A program made the position numbers and the translations under genes. Below, piece after piece: positions 1 through 13,209 of a DNA stretch of 64,000 nt; position 1 is the first letter of the stretch; each line of letters starts with the position of its first letter. The stretch is from Lachnospiraceae bacterium. GTDB taxonomy: Bacteria; Bacillota; Clostridia; Lachnospirales; Lachnospiraceae. The DNA is taken from assembly GCA_910575255.1 (NCBI GenBank), contig CAJTEM010000003.1, forward strand, positions 124,001 to 188,000, written 5' to 3'. The notes beneath the pieces were generated by a model, which was not told where the DNA came from, did no database searches, and saw only the letters and a list, made by a program, of their open reading frames with translations.

Positions 1-516
1 AGCACTGCCTGCCTCGCCGGCATCCGCCTGCCAGTCCAGCCAGCCGCTTCCGCTCAGATTCACCTGATATTCGATCGTTCCGGTCATTCCGGACGGCTGA
101 TTATGTAAGGTTGCACGAATTGCGGTAATATATCCGCCCGCAGGGGCCATTCCATAAGCATTATCCGCAAAATAGTTGCTCCAGCCCTTCCCCTGCACAT
201 GGATCCCGTATAAAGCCCCCATCTCCGGAACCTCCACATATGGCCTTCTCACCTCAGCAGTCTGACGGACCTCCTCATCCGGCAGCAGCACTCCCGCACT
301 GACAGCCGCCGCTCTCCTTCCCCGGTTACCGCCGCCCTCTTTTTCGCGATTCCCATTCAAAAAACCGGTTGCCAGTACTGCTGTTCCCACACACACCGTT
401 ACCAGACACAGACCCATCATTCCCCGAAGCATCCTTGTCCTGTGCTGTTCTTCCTCTCTTCTCTTTTTCCGCTGCTTATTTTGTAAATATTCCTGCTTTA
501 CTCTATCTTCCGACAT
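1..516 (-). CDS. ChW-repeat surface protein, N-terminal part (runs off the window)
   Basis: The frame is open on the minus strand from ATG at 516 to the window edge (172 codons, no stop), so the C-terminus is missing. Residues about 36-57 form one membrane or signal-anchor segment after a very basic N-terminus. From about residue 100 the sequence has the spacing of a clostridial hydrophobic-W (ChW) repeat: GKGWSNYFADN, a Gly-rich turn, AIRATLHNQPSG, IEYQVNLSGSGWLDW, then the start of another repeat. ChW repeats belong to secreted or surface clostridial proteins and are thought to mediate adhesion or substrate binding. The start was chosen because GGAG lies 8 nt upstream; an in-frame ATG two codons earlier sits too close to it. 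The catalytic or other C-terminal domain cannot be seen, so the actual function is unknown. Confidence 0.75.
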   Translation of the reverse strand, partial: MSEDRVKQEYLQNKQRKKRREEEQHRTRMLRGMMGLCLVTVCVGTAVLATGFLNGNREKEGGGNRGRRAAAVSAGVLLPDEEVRQTAEVRRPYVEVPEMGALYGIHVQGKGWSNYFADNAYGMAPAGGYITAIRATLHNQPSGMTGTIEYQVNLSGSGWLDWQADAGEAGSA

Positions 517-568
517 TCCCATCTCTCCAATATAAAATATACTTTGCCTGAATCCATCCGGCCTCTCT

Positions 569-598
569 ATTGTATTCCGACCTGTTTCTCAATGTCAA
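569..598 (-). promoter_or_regulatory. Promoter for the ChW protein gene
   Basis: On the minus strand TTGACA (593-598) is followed after 18 bp by TACAAT (569-574). It lies about 50 bp upstream of the ChW start codon. Inferred from consensus only. Confidence 0.6.
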
Positions 599-730
599 CA
601 GGGATCTGAACCCACATCAGGAAAAACACATAATTCCCTGTGACTACAGCACCTGGAAAACGGCTACTATTTTATTATAACCCTGATCTGTAAAATAATT
701 GCATCAAATATGACAATTTAAAAATTTTCA

Positions 731-760
731 TAAAAAGAAAGATCCGGCAGACCGGATCTC
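731..760 (-). terminator. Intrinsic terminator after the FeoB-associated gene
   Basis: Perfect 8-bp stem AGATCCGG/CCGGATCT (740-747 with 752-759) and a 4-nt loop, followed in the minus direction by TTCTTTTT. It starts a few bases after the stop at 768. Confidence 0.8.
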
Positions 761-767
761 TTTGTTC

Positions 768-932
768 TCACTCGCTCCCTTTCCCGCTGCTGTCCCGGCC
801 CCCACAACCGGAACACCCTGCACAGCCGGAACAGCCGCAGCCGCTCTTTCCTGTTCTGATATCTGATACCTTTTTCCTGGCAATCACAGCCAGAGCCCCA
901 GCAATTACGATTAAAATAATACAGTCTGTCAT
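768..932 (-). CDS. FeoB-associated Cys-rich membrane protein (54 aa)
   Basis: A short gene in a different frame from the longer overlapping frame 718-1170. The product starts MTDCIILIVIAGALAVIARK, one transmembrane helix (residues 4-18) followed by basic residues. It then has a Cys-Gly-rich tail with C32, C34, C37, C40 and C43 in CGCSGCAGCSGC. This is the architecture of the FeoB-associated Cys-rich membrane protein family (PF12669), small proteins usually encoded beside feoAB and thought to assist ferrous iron uptake. Here no feoA or feoB is adjacent. AGAGGG 7 nt upstream of ATG supports the start. The gene has its own promoter with a Fur-like site and its own terminator, so it looks like a complete, iron-regulated single-gene unit. 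Family assignment is from the pattern; the exact role is inference. Confidence 0.8.
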   Translation of the reverse strand: MTDCIILIVIAGALAVIARKKVSDIRTGKSGCGCSGCAGCSGCGGRDSSGKGSE

Positions 933-976
933 CGGTTATCCCTCTTTTATGATCTCTTTTACCAGATTCTGTTCTC

Positions 977-1004
977 ATTATACCAGATTTTTTACGTTTG
1001 TCAA
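977..1004 (-). promoter_or_regulatory. Promoter of the FeoB-associated gene
   Basis: TTGACA (999-1004) and TATAAT (977-982) on the minus strand with a 16-bp spacer, a near-perfect vegetative promoter 45 bp upstream of the start codon at 932. Confidence 0.75.
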
Positions 1005-1010
1005 TGATTT

Positions 1011-1025
1011 TGATATTCATTATCA
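1011..1025 (-). promoter_or_regulatory. Fur-box-like operator
   Basis: The 15-mer TGATAATGAATATCA (minus strand) matches the 7-1-7 Fur consensus TGATAATNATTATCA at all but one position. It sits 6 bp upstream of the -35 box of the FeoB-associated gene, where a repressor could block polymerase. It supports an iron-linked role for that gene. Confidence 0.65.
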
Positions 1026-1119
1026 TATTTGTTTTTCCCTTCCATTCCCTTTCACGGAGAATGTCAGTTCGTTCAGGAAGCGAGAAACACAGCCAGGAAA
1101 AAGGAGAGAGACGCAACAG

Positions 1120-1153
1120 AAAAAATCCCCCCGCGGCTACAAAGCTGCGGGGA
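1120..1153 (-). terminator. Terminator of the rpoBC unit
   Basis: GC-rich hairpin CCCCGC-loop-GCGGGG followed on the minus strand by GATTTTTTCTG, starting about 14 nt after the rpoC stop at 1167. Confidence 0.8.
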
Positions 1154-1166
1154 GTCTCCCAGTCAC

Positions 1167-4910
<3,744 letters not shown>

Positions 4911-4935
4911 GAACGATACTCCTCTCTATAAAATC

Positions 4936-7900
4936 TTATTCTTCGTCCGAAGGCTCGTCAAAATCAGAGTCGTCTTCATAATCGTCATAATCGCTGTCAT
5001 CGCCGTCCATATCATCGGCAATGTCCACATCTACCAGCTCCCCGTCGGAAAATTCCTGCTGCTGATAACCATAGTTTTCAAAAGACTCCTCCTGACGGAA
5101 GCCGCGATCCCCTTCAATAATGGAACGCAGATCGGTATCACTGTAATCGATGTTCTCACCGATCTCCACCTCTGTGTTGTCGTCACGCAGCACCCGCACA
5201 TCCAGACAAAGAGACTGCAGCTCCTTAAGCAGTACCTTAAATGACTCGGGAATACCGGATTCCGGAATATTCTCACCCTTAATGATCGCTTCATAGGTCT
5301 TCACACGTCCTACCACGTCGTCGGACTTCACCGTCAGAATCTCCTGCAGCGTGTAGGAAGCGCCGTAGGCCTCCAGAGCCCATACCTCCATCTCACCGAA
5401 ACGCTGGCCGCCGAACTGTGCCTTACCGCCAAGCGGCTGCTGTGTCACCAGCGAGTAGGGACCGGTAGAACGGGCATGAATCTTATCGTCTACCAGATGA
5501 TGAAGCTTCAGATAGTGCATGTGGCCAATGGTAACCGGACTGTCAAAATACTCTCCGGTCCGGCCGTCACGCAGATGCACTTTACCGTCACGGTTGATCT
5601 TCACACCCTTCCACAGCTCCCTGTGCTCCAGATGCGCTCCCAGATACTCCATCACCTCTGGTTTAATCGTATCTCTATACTTCTCTGTAAACTCCTCCCA
5701 GGAAGAGTTCACATAATCATTCGCCACATCCAGGGTATCCATAATATCAATCTCGTCCGCACCGTCAAATACCGGCGTGGCGATATTAAAGCCCAGCGCC
5801 TTGGCTGCAAGGCTCAGATGGATCTCCAGAACCTGCCCGATGTTCATACGTGACGGCACGCCTAAGGGATTAAGCACAATATCCAGAGGACGCCCGTTCG
5901 GCAAAAACGGCATATCCTCCACCGGCAGCACACGGGAAACCACACCCTTGTTGCCGTGTCGTCCCGCCATCTTATCGCCCACAGAAATCTTACGCTTCTG
6001 GGCAATGTAAATGCGGACCGTCTCATTGACTCCCGGAGACAGCTCGTCACCGTTCTCCCTGGTAAATACCTTGGCGTCCACGATGATTCCATAAGCGCCG
6101 TGCGGCACCTTCAGCGACGTATCGCGGACCTCTCTTGCCTTCTCACCGAAGATCGCCCGCAGAAGGCGTTCCTCTGCCGTCAGTTCGGTCTCTCCCTTGG
6201 GAGTTACCTTGCCGACCAGAATATCTCCGGCACGGACCTCCGCGCCGATGCGGATGATTCCTCTCTCATCCAGATCCTTTAAGGCATCATCACCGACGCC
6301 CGGCACATCACGCGTGATCTCCTCCGGCCCCAGCTTGGTATCACGGGCCTCGGCTTCGTATTCCTCGATATGCACCGAGGTATAAACATCCTCCCGCACC
6401 AGACGCTCAGAGAGCAGGACGGCATCCTCATAGTTATAGCCCTCCCAGGTCATGAATCCGATCAGGGGATTCTTGCCCAGGGCGATCTCACCGTTCTGCG
6501 TGCTTGGGCCGTCGGCAATCACATCCCCGGCCTCCACATGGTCGCCCTTATAGACAATCGGCTTCTGGTTATAGCAGTTGGACTGGTTGCTTCTCTTAAA
6601 CTTTGTCAGATGGTAAACCTCGCGGTTCCCATTATCATCCCTGCGGATAATAATCTCGTTGCTGGCCGAGCGCTCCACCACGCCGGCATGATTCGCCAGC
6701 ATGCAGACGCCCGAGTCCACCGCTGCCTTCGCTTCAATCCCCGTACCCACTACCGGAGCCTCGGTCGTAAGAAGCGGCACCGCCTGACGCTGCATGTTCG
6801 ACCCCATCAGGGCACGGTTGGCATCATCGTTCTCCAGGAAGGGAATCATGGAGGTTGCCACCGAGAACACCATCTTCGGGGAAACGTCCATCAGATCAAT
6901 CGCGCTTCTCTGGAAGGAAGAAGTCTCCTCCCGGAAACGCCCGGAAACATTGTTGCGCATAAAGTGGCCTTCCTCATCCAGAGGCTCGTTCGCCTGTGCC
7001 ACGATGAAGTTGTCCTCCTCATCCGCCGTCAGGTAAACCACCTTATCGGTAACCACAGGATTCATCCGGTCCGTCTTATCCACCACCCGGTACGGCGCCT
7101 CAATAAAACCGTACGGATTCACCCGCGCATAGGTAGCCAGAGAGTTGATCAAACCGATGTTCGGACCTTCAGGCGTCTCGATCGGGCACATCCTGCCGTA
7201 ATGGGTATAATGCACGTCTCGCACCTCGAATCCGGCACGCTCTCTGGACAGGCCGCCCGGCCCCAGCGCCGAGAGACGCCGCTTGTGAGTCAGCTCCGCC
7301 AGCGGATTGTTCTGATCCATGAACTGGGACAGCTGCGAGCTTCCGAAGAACTCTTTCACCGCTGCCGTCACCGGCTTGATATTGATCAGGGACTGCGGGG
7401 TAATACCGTCCATATCCTGAGTGGTCATCCGCTCTCTTACCACACGCTCCATACGGGACAAGCCGATGCGGTACTGGTTCTGCAAAAGCTCTCCCACCGC
7501 ACGGATCCTCCGGTTTCCCAGATGGTCGATATCATCTGAGGTTCCGATCCCGCCCTCCAGATGCATATTATAATTAATGGAAGCAATGATATCTTCCTTG
7601 GTGATATGCTTGGGAACCAGCTCCCCTGCATTCCGGCGCACCAGCTCCCTGAGTTCTTTTGCGTCCCCGCCAGCTTCTTCCAGAATAGTTTTTAATACCG
7701 GGTAATATACTAATTCCGTGATTCCGGCTTCCTCGGGTTCAAAGTCCACATAGTTCGCCAGATCCACCATCAGATTGGACAGTACTTTATAATTGCGGTC
7801 CGGTCCCTGAATATAGACAAACGGAACTCCCGCATTCTGAATCGCCTCGGCCTGATCCTTATCCAGCACCGCGCCCGCCGATGCCAGCACCTCGCCGGTC

Positions 7901-8805
7901 TCGGTGTCCACTACATCCTCTGCCAGCGTCTGGCCATTCAGACGGCTCTTGAAATTCAGCTTCTTATTAAACTTATACCTGCCAACCTTTGCCAGATCAT
8001 AGCGCCGCGGATCAAAAAACATGCTGTTGAGCAGGCTCTCGGCACTGTCCACGGACAGCGGCTCACCGGGCCGGATCTTCTTGTACAGCTCCAGCAATCC
8101 GTCCTGATAATTATCAGAAGTATCCTTGCTCAGACTGGCCAAAAGCTTTGGCTCCTCTCCGAACAGATCCAGGATCTCCGCATTGGTACCATAGCCAAGC
8201 GCCCGGATCAGCACAGTCACCGGAACCTTACGGGTACGGTCCACGCGGACATAAAATATATCATTGGAATCGGTCTCATACTCCAGCCAGGCTCCCCGGT
8301 TGGGAATCACCGTGCAGGTGTAGAGCTCCTTTCCTACCTTATCATGGCCAATGCCATAGTAAATACCAGGGGAACGTACCAGCTGGCTGACGATAACACG
8401 CTCTGCTCCGTTGATAACAAAGGAACCGGTATCGGTCATTAGCGGAAGGTCGCCCATAAAGATCACATGCTCATTGATCTCTTCTTTATCCTTATTGTAA
8501 AGCCTTACCTTCACCTCCAGCGGTGCTGCATAGGTGGCGTCGCGTTCTTTACATTCCTCGATCGAGTACTTTACTTTGTCCCGGCATAGGGTAAAGTCCA
8601 TAAACTCCAGACTCAGATGCCCGGCGAAGTCAGAGATTGGAGAGATATCTTCAAACACTTCCTTCAGGCCTTCCTCGAGAAACCACTGATAGGAGACTTT
8701 CTGAATCTCAATCAGGTTCGGCATCTCAAGAACTTCCTTCTGTCTTGAGAAGCTCATTCTAACGCTTTTCCCGGCCGACACCGGGCGCATTCTGCTTTTC
8801 TCCAT
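4936..8805 (-). CDS. rpoB: DNA-directed RNA polymerase subunit beta (1289 aa)
   Basis: Beta subunit of RNA polymerase, partner of the rpoC product. The rifampicin pocket [20 protein letters not shown] carries susceptible-type residues (E. coli Q513, D516, H526 and S531 equivalents). The C-terminal signature [20 protein letters not shown] is intact. The last ~35 residues are strongly acidic, as in the beta' tail. The frame is open to a GTG at 8817, but that codon lies within 3 nt of the AGGGGTG Shine-Dalgarno site. The ATG at 8805 has 9-nt spacing and is preferred. The gene has its own promoter and no rplJ or rplL just upstream, so the usual L10-L7/L12 coupling is absent here. Confidence 0.99.
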   Translation of the reverse strand: MEKSRMRPVSAGKSVRMSFSRQKEVLEMPNLIEIQKVSYQWFLEEGLKEVFEDISPISDFAGHLSLEFMDFTLCRDKVKYSIEECKERDATYAAPLEVKVRLYNKDKEEINEHVIFMGDLPLMTDTGSFVINGAERVIVSQLVRSPGIYYGIGHDKVGKELYTCTVIPNRGAWLEYETDSNDIFYVRVDRTRKVPVTVLIRALGYGTNAEILDLFGEEPKLLASLSKDTSDNYQDGLLELYKKIRPGEPLSVDSAESLLNSMFFDPRRYDLAKVGRYKFNKKLNFKSRLNGQTLAEDVVDTETGEVLASAGAVLDKDQAEAIQNAGVPFVYIQGPDRNYKVLSNLMVDLANYVDFEPEEAGITELVYYPVLKTILEEAGGDAKELRELVRRNAGELVPKHITKEDIIASINYNMHLEGGIGTSDDIDHLGNRRIRAVGELLQNQYRIGLSRMERVVRERMTTQDMDGITPQSLINIKPVTAAVKEFFGSSQLSQFMDQNNPLAELTHKRRLSALGPGGLSRERAGFEVRDVHYTHYGRMCPIETPEGPNIGLINSLATYARVNPYGFIEAPYRVVDKTDRMNPVVTDKVVYLTADEEDNFIVAQANEPLDEEGHFMRNNVSGRFREETSSFQRSAIDLMDVSPKMVFSVATSMIPFLENDDANRALMGSNMQRQAVPLLTTEAPVVGTGIEAKAAVDSGVCMLANHAGVVERSASNEIIIRRDDNGNREVYHLTKFKRSNQSNCYNQKPIVYKGDHVEAGDVIADGPSTQNGEIALGKNPLIGFMTWEGYNYEDAVLLSERLVREDVYTSVHIEEYEAEARDTKLGPEEITRDVPGVGDDALKDLDERGIIRIGAEVRAGDILVGKVTPKGETELTAEERLLRAIFGEKAREVRDTSLKVPHGAYGIIVDAKVFTRENGDELSPGVNETVRIYIAQKRKISVGDKMAGRHGNKGVVSRVLPVEDMPFLPNGRPLDIVLNPLGVPSRMNIGQVLEIHLSLAAKALGFNIATPVFDGADEIDIMDTLDVANDYVNSSWEEFTEKYRDTIKPEVMEYLGAHLEHRELWKGVKINRDGKVHLRDGRTGEYFDSPVTIGHMHYLKLHHLVDDKIHARSTGPYSLVTQQPLGGKAQFGGQRFGEMEVWALEAYGASYTLQEILTVKSDDVVGRVKTYEAIIKGENIPESGIPESFKVLLKELQSLCLDVRVLRDDNTEVEIGENIDYSDTDLRSIIEGDRGFRQEESFENYGYQQQEFSDGELVDVDIADDMDGDDSDYDDYEDDSDFDEPSDEE

Positions 8806-8890
8806 TTGACGTTTCACCCCTGTTTTTTTATCGATTTTGCGGCGCTTTCAGGGCGCAAAAAGCCCATGATGCCACAATAGAGCACATTCC

Positions 8891-8919
8891 ATAATATCAT
8901 AACGTTGTCAAGGTGTCAA
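8891..8919 (-). promoter_or_regulatory. rpoB promoter
   Basis: TTGACA (8914-8919), 17-bp spacer, TATTAT (8891-8896) on the minus strand. The leader of about 80 nt contains an inverted repeat (TTTTGCG/CGCAAAA) near 8828-8860 of unknown meaning. The promoter is back-to-back with the one for the gene at 9012. Confidence 0.8.
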
Positions 8920-8929
8920 GTTTTTCTTC

Positions 8930-8958
8930 TTGCAAAATTCTTAAAATAATGGTATACT
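8930..8958 (+). promoter_or_regulatory. Promoter of the 9012 gene
   Basis: TTGCAA (8930-8935), 17-bp spacer, TATACT (8953-8958) on the plus strand, 54 bp before the ATG at 9012. Confidence 0.75.
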
Positions 8959-9011
8959 ATTTGGGCAGGTTTTTACCTGATACTTAAAGAGCAGAGCGGA
9001 GGTATTTCCCC

Positions 9012-9506
9012 ATGGCAGCAACCATTTTACAAGTACTGACAGTCATTCTGATAATTGCGGTGATTGTCCTGGCCGTTCTCTACTTCCTGGGAAGAAAGCT
9101 GGAGAAGCGTCAGGTAGAGCAGCAGGCCATGCTGGAGGCGGCCAAGCAGACCGTATCCATGCTGGTGATCGATAAGAAGAAGATGAAGATCCGGGATGCC
9201 GGCCTTCCCAAGATGGTCTATGAGCAGACTCCCAAGTACATGCGCTGGGCCAAGGTTCCGGTCGTTAAGGCCAAAGTCGGCCCCAGGGTGATGACCCTGA
9301 TGGCGGATGAACGGGTATTCGCACAGCTGCCGGTGAAGGCGGAAGCCAAGGTTGTGATCAGCGGGATCTACATAACCGACATCAAGAGCGTCCGCGGCGG
9401 TTCGGTTGTGCAGCTGCCGAAGAAGAAAGGGCTTTTCGGACGGTTCAAAAAGGATAAGAACGAAAAAAAGGAAGAACCTCAGAAAGGCAAAAAGAGCAAA
9501 AAATAA
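9012..9506 (+). CDS. Single-pass membrane protein of unknown function (164 aa)
   Basis: Not recognised as a named family. Residues about 4-27 form one hydrophobic helix (VLTVILIIAVIVLAVLYFLG). A short amphipathic, coiled-coil-like stretch follows to residue ~52, then a soluble domain of about 85 residues with a regular beta-rich look (KVVISGIYITDIKSVRGG). A very basic, lysine-rich tail starts at about residue 135. The N-out/C-in topology with a positive tail suggests a cytoplasmic domain tethered at the membrane. It has its own promoter, divergent from rpoB, and a strong terminator 28 nt after the stop, so it is monocistronic. A GGAGG site precedes the ATG. The function is unknown. Confidence 0.85.
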   Translation: MAATILQVLTVILIIAVIVLAVLYFLGRKLEKRQVEQQAMLEAAKQTVSMLVIDKKKMKIRDAGLPKMVYEQTPKYMRWAKVPVVKAKVGPRVMTLMADERVFAQLPVKAEAKVVISGIYITDIKSVRGGSVVQLPKKKGLFGRFKKDKNEKKEEPQKGKKSKK

Positions 9507-9534
9507 GGCGCAATGCCTGTCAGAAGAAGCGACG

Positions 9535-9571
9535 CAGCCGCACCCGGAAGGTATCCGGGTGCGGCTGTTTT
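9535..9571 (+). terminator. Terminator after the 9012 gene
   Basis: Perfect 14-bp stem (9535-9548 with 9554-9567), 5-nt loop, then TTTTC. It lies between convergent genes ending at 9506 and 9583. Confidence 0.8.
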
Positions 9572-9582
9572 CATTCACAAAA

Positions 9583-10239
9583 TTATGGTTCTCTTTTCCA
9601 GTCCCGCACACAGATTTCATCATAATGATAGACCGTTCTGTGGGCGCCTGTTGTATCCTGCCGCACCAGGGAACCCTTGTAGGCGATGACCCGGGCGCCG
9701 GAGGCCAGCCCTGCCATCACCCCGTTGTGGGAATCCTCGATAACGATTGCCTCACAGGGCAGGATATGAAGCCTTTTCATCGCCTCCTGGTACAGATCCG
9801 GCGCCGGCTTTGCCTGATTCACCGTCTCTCTGCCTATCGCAAATGCAAAATATTTCTCTATCCTCAGCTGCTCTAATACGTAATCCACATATTCCTGAGG
9901 GGAGGAGGAGGCCACTGCCATCCGAATGCCTTCTGCTTGAAGCCTGTCCAGAAAATCAATCAGCCCTTCCATGGGACTAAGCCTTCCCTCTTGGTAAAAA
10001 TCCCTGTAAAACACTGCCCTCTGTCCCTGAATCAGCTCCTCGGTATCATACTCTTCCAGATGGTAATCTGCCTTCAGCTGTTCGGTTATCCTGTGAATAT
10101 CTGTTCCTACCAGATAGGCCAGCTCCCCAATCTCTGCCTTTCTTCCCAGAGTCTCCAGATATTTAGAAAGGCTGTCCAGATACATAGATTCACTGTCCAG
10201 CAGCACACCATCGCAATCAAATAAAACTGCTTTTACCAT
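9583..10239 (-). CDS. HAD superfamily phosphatase, beta-phosphoglucomutase-like (218 aa)
   Basis: HAD hydrolase of subfamily IA. Motif I is DCDGVLLDSE (nucleophile Asp about residue 8, acid/base Asp two residues later), motif II is VASSSPQEY, the motif III lysine is in NQAKPAPD, and motif IV is VIEDSHNG. The helical cap between motifs I and II and the length of 218 aa fit the beta-phosphoglucomutase/sugar-phosphatase group. It is the last gene of the PTS operon (23 nt after the BtpA/SgcQ gene), so it probably acts on a phosphorylated sugar delivered by that PTS. The substrate cannot be read from sequence. Confidence 0.88.
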   Translation of the reverse strand: MVKAVLFDCDGVLLDSESMYLDSLSKYLETLGRKAEIGELAYLVGTDIHRITEQLKADYHLEEYDTEELIQGQRAVFYRDFYQEGRLSPMEGLIDFLDRLQAEGIRMAVASSSPQEYVDYVLEQLRIEKYFAFAIGRETVNQAKPAPDLYQEAMKRLHILPCEAIVIEDSHNGVMAGLASGARVIAYKGSLVRQDTTGAHRTVYHYDEICVRDWKREP

Positions 10240-10262
10240 AAGCTCACTCTCGTCCCTGCCAA

Positions 10263-11081
10263 TTACAGGCCGTTGCGGTATTCCTTCAGCTTATCCATAA
10301 AACGTTTTACCCGGTCTTTATCCATGGGATTGGCAAAAACGCCGTCCTTCTTTAAACTGGTGGCAATGAACGCCGCGTCGCAGACAGAATAGATATCCTC
10401 AACCGTCTCGTATTTTACTCCCGTGGAGGCTACCAGAACCATATCCGGCATGGCCTCCCTCAGCTGATGCAAAAGAGAAATATCTGCGGATTTCCCTGCC
10501 GTGGCTCCTGGCACTGCAAAGCCGTCCGGCATATTGTTAAACTGCGCTGACAGGGCCGAGGCCAGGGGATCCCGGCCGCCGATATCCGCACTGGATTCCG
10601 GGGTTACATAATGAATCATTTTTACATGATCTGCATGCAGGTTATGGCGCAACCGCACATAGTCTCCCACAGCCGTGTCATAAAGCCCCATGTTGCCGGA
10701 GTATACGCCGGAAAAGGTTCCTCTGGTAAAGCTTGCCCCCACAGTCGCGCACAATGCCACGCTGTCTGAGGGATTGCTGATCACATTTGCCCCATACGGC
10801 ACCTGAATGTGCGGTTTTAACCGGCCGATGATATAGGCCATGGCTGACAGGATTTCCTTGGGCGGATTTTTCTGGTAAGGAAAGCTGAACTCATTGGAGA
10901 AATGGAGCGCATCGATCCCTCCCTCCTGAAGAGCCGTGATATCATCCAGCGCTGCCTCGTAAACCTTTTCCATCCCTCCCTCGGGGTCATACATGGGATC
11001 TCCGGGCAGAGCCAGAAGATGAACCAGGCCAAAGGCCGCTTTTTCTGTTCCCACTACATCAGATAACCAGGTCTTTCTCAT
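10263..11081 (-). CDS. BtpA/SgcQ family TIM-barrel protein (272 aa)
   Basis: Member of the BtpA/SgcQ family (COG0434), which includes E. coli SgcQ from a sugar PTS operon. The N-terminal stretch AAFGLVHLLALPGDPMYDP and the motifs DALHFSNEFSFPY, PYGANVISNPSDSVALC and the C-terminal VLVASTGVKYETVED are typical of the family. These proteins adopt a phosphate-binding TIM barrel and often sit in carbohydrate PTS gene sets; no enzymatic activity is firmly established. Here it lies directly after the PTS IID gene (36-nt gap) and before a HAD phosphatase. A role in metabolising the PTS product is inferred from that position. Confidence 0.88.
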   Translation of the reverse strand: MRKTWLSDVVGTEKAAFGLVHLLALPGDPMYDPEGGMEKVYEAALDDITALQEGGIDALHFSNEFSFPYQKNPPKEILSAMAYIIGRLKPHIQVPYGANVISNPSDSVALCATVGASFTRGTFSGVYSGNMGLYDTAVGDYVRLRHNLHADHVKMIHYVTPESSADIGGRDPLASALSAQFNNMPDGFAVPGATAGKSADISLLHQLREAMPDMVLVASTGVKYETVEDIYSVCDAAFIATSLKKDGVFANPMDKDRVKRFMDKLKEYRNGL

Positions 11082-11117
11082 AATATAATCTCTCCTTTAA
11101 GTCTTTTTCCTCTTGTA

Positions 11118-11936
11118 TCATAAAATCCCAAAAAACGCTCCCACAACTGCGACAACAAACAGGATAATCATGATCTTAAACACACTGACATTTTTCTTCA
11201 TAAGCCCAAAACAAAGCATGACAAAAATCACGCTGAGCATTCCCGGAAGAATCGAATCCAGAAGCTCCTGAATCACCACAGAAGTCTCTCCTACATGGAT
11301 GGCTAAGGGCGTAACAATCGATACATTGTTGACCATCATGGCTCCGGCAATCACCAGTCCGAGAATCGAAAGACTGTTGGTGATTTTTCTCATAATGGAG
11401 GCGTCCGTAATCTTGGTCAGGACATTCTGCCCCAGCCGGTAGCCGGAGAAAAAGGTAAAATATCCCATCCCGAATATATATGCTCCCAGAAGAATGGCAT
11501 AAATAAACGGTGCGACAATATTTCCCTTCAATGTCATATCCACAAAAATCGCCAGAAGAACCGTCTTTAACAATCCCTGGGTAATGGTATCCCCGATTCC
11601 GGCCAGAGGGCCCATCAGACCGATCTTGACACTGTTGATCATCTCATCGCTTACGGATCCGCCGTTGGCCTTTTCCTCCTCCATGGAACAGACGATTCCG
11701 GGAATAAAAGCTCCCCAGTTATTCTCGGTGTTGAAGAACACCATGTGCCGTTTCAGGGCAGCAACCCGATCCTCCTTGTCCTGATAGAGCCGGTTGATAA
11801 TCGGCGCCATGGCATGGCAGAAGCCCAGAGACATCAGACGCTCGTAGCTCAAGCAGGACTCAGAGGTCGTCTCCCAGATCAAAAAACAGCGAAGCAGATC
11901 CGATTTTGTCAGCTTCTTTTCCTTCCTTTCACTCAT
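11118..11936 (-). CDS. PTS mannose/fructose/sorbose family transporter subunit IID (272 aa)
   Basis: Membrane subunit IID of a mannose-type phosphotransferase system; with IIC it forms the sugar channel. Family hallmarks are the N-terminal cytoplasmic region with FLIWETTSESCLSYERL, the conserved GIGDTITQGLLKT segment near residue 117, and several hydrophobic segments in the C-terminal half ending with the family-typical extreme C-terminus. Length is close to the usual 270-280 aa. It starts one base after the IIC stop, showing tight translational coupling. Confidence 0.95.
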   Translation of the reverse strand: MSERKEKKLTKSDLLRCFLIWETTSESCLSYERLMSLGFCHAMAPIINRLYQDKEDRVAALKRHMVFFNTENNWGAFIPGIVCSMEEEKANGGSVSDEMINSVKIGLMGPLAGIGDTITQGLLKTVLLAIFVDMTLKGNIVAPFIYAILLGAYIFGMGYFTFFSGYRLGQNVLTKITDASIMRKITNSLSILGLVIAGAMMVNNVSIVTPLAIHVGETSVVIQELLDSILPGMLSVIFVMLCFGLMKKNVSVFKIMIILFVVAVVGAFFGIL

Positions 11937-11937
11937 A

Positions 11938-12690
11938 TCAATTCCCTCCTTCTGTCAGCTTATCCAGATTCAGAGTCCAATAAAGTACGGCACAGGCACC
12001 GCCAAGGAGCGCACAGGCAATAATATCCATGTGAAGATATGCCACACATAAATACCCTACCACAATAAACGGAGCAAACTTGGGGCTGAATACGGTTTTA
12101 AACATCATGGAAATTCCCAGGGCCGGAAGAATCATCCCCGCCGTAGTCAGGGCCTGAGAGACAAAGGCCGGAATCTGGTTCATGGCCGCCTCCAGATAGG
12201 AGGCCCCGTAAAACACTGCCAGGAATGCCGGAATTCCATACAAAAGCCCACACAGGAGATTCGGCAGCAGCCAGTTATAAATCCACAGATGCTCGGTCTT
12301 TCCTTCCTCCACATACCGATCCGCCATATGCACAAAAGCAACACAAAGCGTCATGTTAAGATTGCTTGCCACAAGTCCGAGTGTCCCTAAAGCGACTGCC
12401 AGGGTAATCCCGATCTCCGGCGTCTGATGAGAGGCGATGGTAACTGCAGTGGCGATCACGCCCGCATAGCATTTGTCATAGGACGAAATACCGCCCACCG
12501 TGACCTGCCCCATGTACAAAAGCTGGATGGTTGCGCCAATCATAGCTCCGGCACGCCAGTCCCCCATAAGGATTCCTGTCACAGTACCACTGACAAGAGG
12601 CGCCCCGCGTACAATCCATACCAGATATTCCGATACCACTCCGCCGTTAAACCACGCCCAAAGAGCAACTAAAACAGATTGAATGAACAT
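11938..12690 (-). CDS. PTS mannose/fructose/sorbose family transporter subunit IIC (250 aa)
   Basis: Integral membrane IIC subunit. It has multiple hydrophobic helices and the family pattern PLVSGTVTGILMGDWRAG, IGATIQLLYMGQ, followed by the ALGTLGLVASNLNMTL region. It acts with IIA, IIB and IID encoded immediately around it. The gene is followed after 1 nt by IID and preceded after 28 nt by IIB. The sugar cannot be assigned: mannose-family systems transport hexoses, hexosamines, sorbose and others. Confidence 0.95.
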   Translation of the reverse strand: MFIQSVLVALWAWFNGGVVSEYLVWIVRGAPLVSGTVTGILMGDWRAGAMIGATIQLLYMGQVTVGGISSYDKCYAGVIATAVTIASHQTPEIGITLAVALGTLGLVASNLNMTLCVAFVHMADRYVEEGKTEHLWIYNWLLPNLLCGLLYGIPAFLAVFYGASYLEAAMNQIPAFVSQALTTAGMILPALGISMMFKTVFSPKFAPFIVVGYLCVAYLHMDIIACALLGGACAVLYWTLNLDKLTEGGN

Positions 12691-12718
12691 ACTGTACCTC
12701 CTTCACTTCATGCTTTTA

Positions 12719-13186
12719 TCAGCCTTCAAATACGGTCTGCTTTTCATGGGGAGTCACCTGAAAATACACCTTGACTCCCTCCTCCTTCAGCTCAATTAAG
12801 GTTTTCCTCTCCTCCTCACTGGCCGAAATATTTTTAAACAGCTTTCTGCGTTCTGCATTGGCTCCCATGCCTCCTACATTCAGCTCCCGCAGAAGCACTC
12901 CGCTGTCAAAAAGAAGTTTTGCCACCTTCGGATATTTCACCAGTATCAGGGTATTTTTATCCGAACCGTCCAGCTCGGGCAACAGCCTTCCCACCTCATC
13001 CGTGCCGGTGATGGTAAGCTCGGTATCCGGCGGAGCCACCATCTTCATAACATTGGTGATAAAGGTATCCTTTGCCACCCCGTCGTCTACAATCCAGATC
13101 CGCTTGATGGACAGGCTCTTCACCCAGGCTGCCACGATCTGCCCATGGATCAGACGATCATCAATCCGTATCATTTTTACTGCCAT
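12719..13186 (-). CDS. PTS mannose/fructose/sorbose family subunit IIB (155 aa)
   Basis: Cytoplasmic IIB phosphotransferase domain. The N-terminus MIRIDDRLIHGQIVAAWVKS contains the phosphorylated His14 in the strictly conserved DDRLIHGQ motif. The rest follows the IIB fold at normal length. It accepts phosphate from His9 of the separate IIA protein and passes it to the incoming sugar. It is encoded as a free domain rather than fused to IIA as in E. coli ManX. An AAGGAAGG-type site precedes the ATG. Confidence 0.95.
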   Translation of the reverse strand: MAVKMIRIDDRLIHGQIVAAWVKSLSIKRIWIVDDGVAKDTFITNVMKMVAPPDTELTITGTDEVGRLLPELDGSDKNTLILVKYPKVAKLLFDSGVLLRELNVGGMGANAERRKLFKNISASEEERKTLIELKEEGVKVYFQVTPHEKQTVFEG

Positions 13187-13209
13187 ATTCCACGCCTTCC
13201 TTTCTTCTG

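Noticed and set aside
6370-7539. 389-codon open frame antisense to rpoB, with other long frames antisense to rpoC and rpoB
   Set aside because: They lie entirely opposite highly conserved polymerase coding sequence, have no ribosome sites, and encode no recognisable domain; they arise from codon bias of the real genes.
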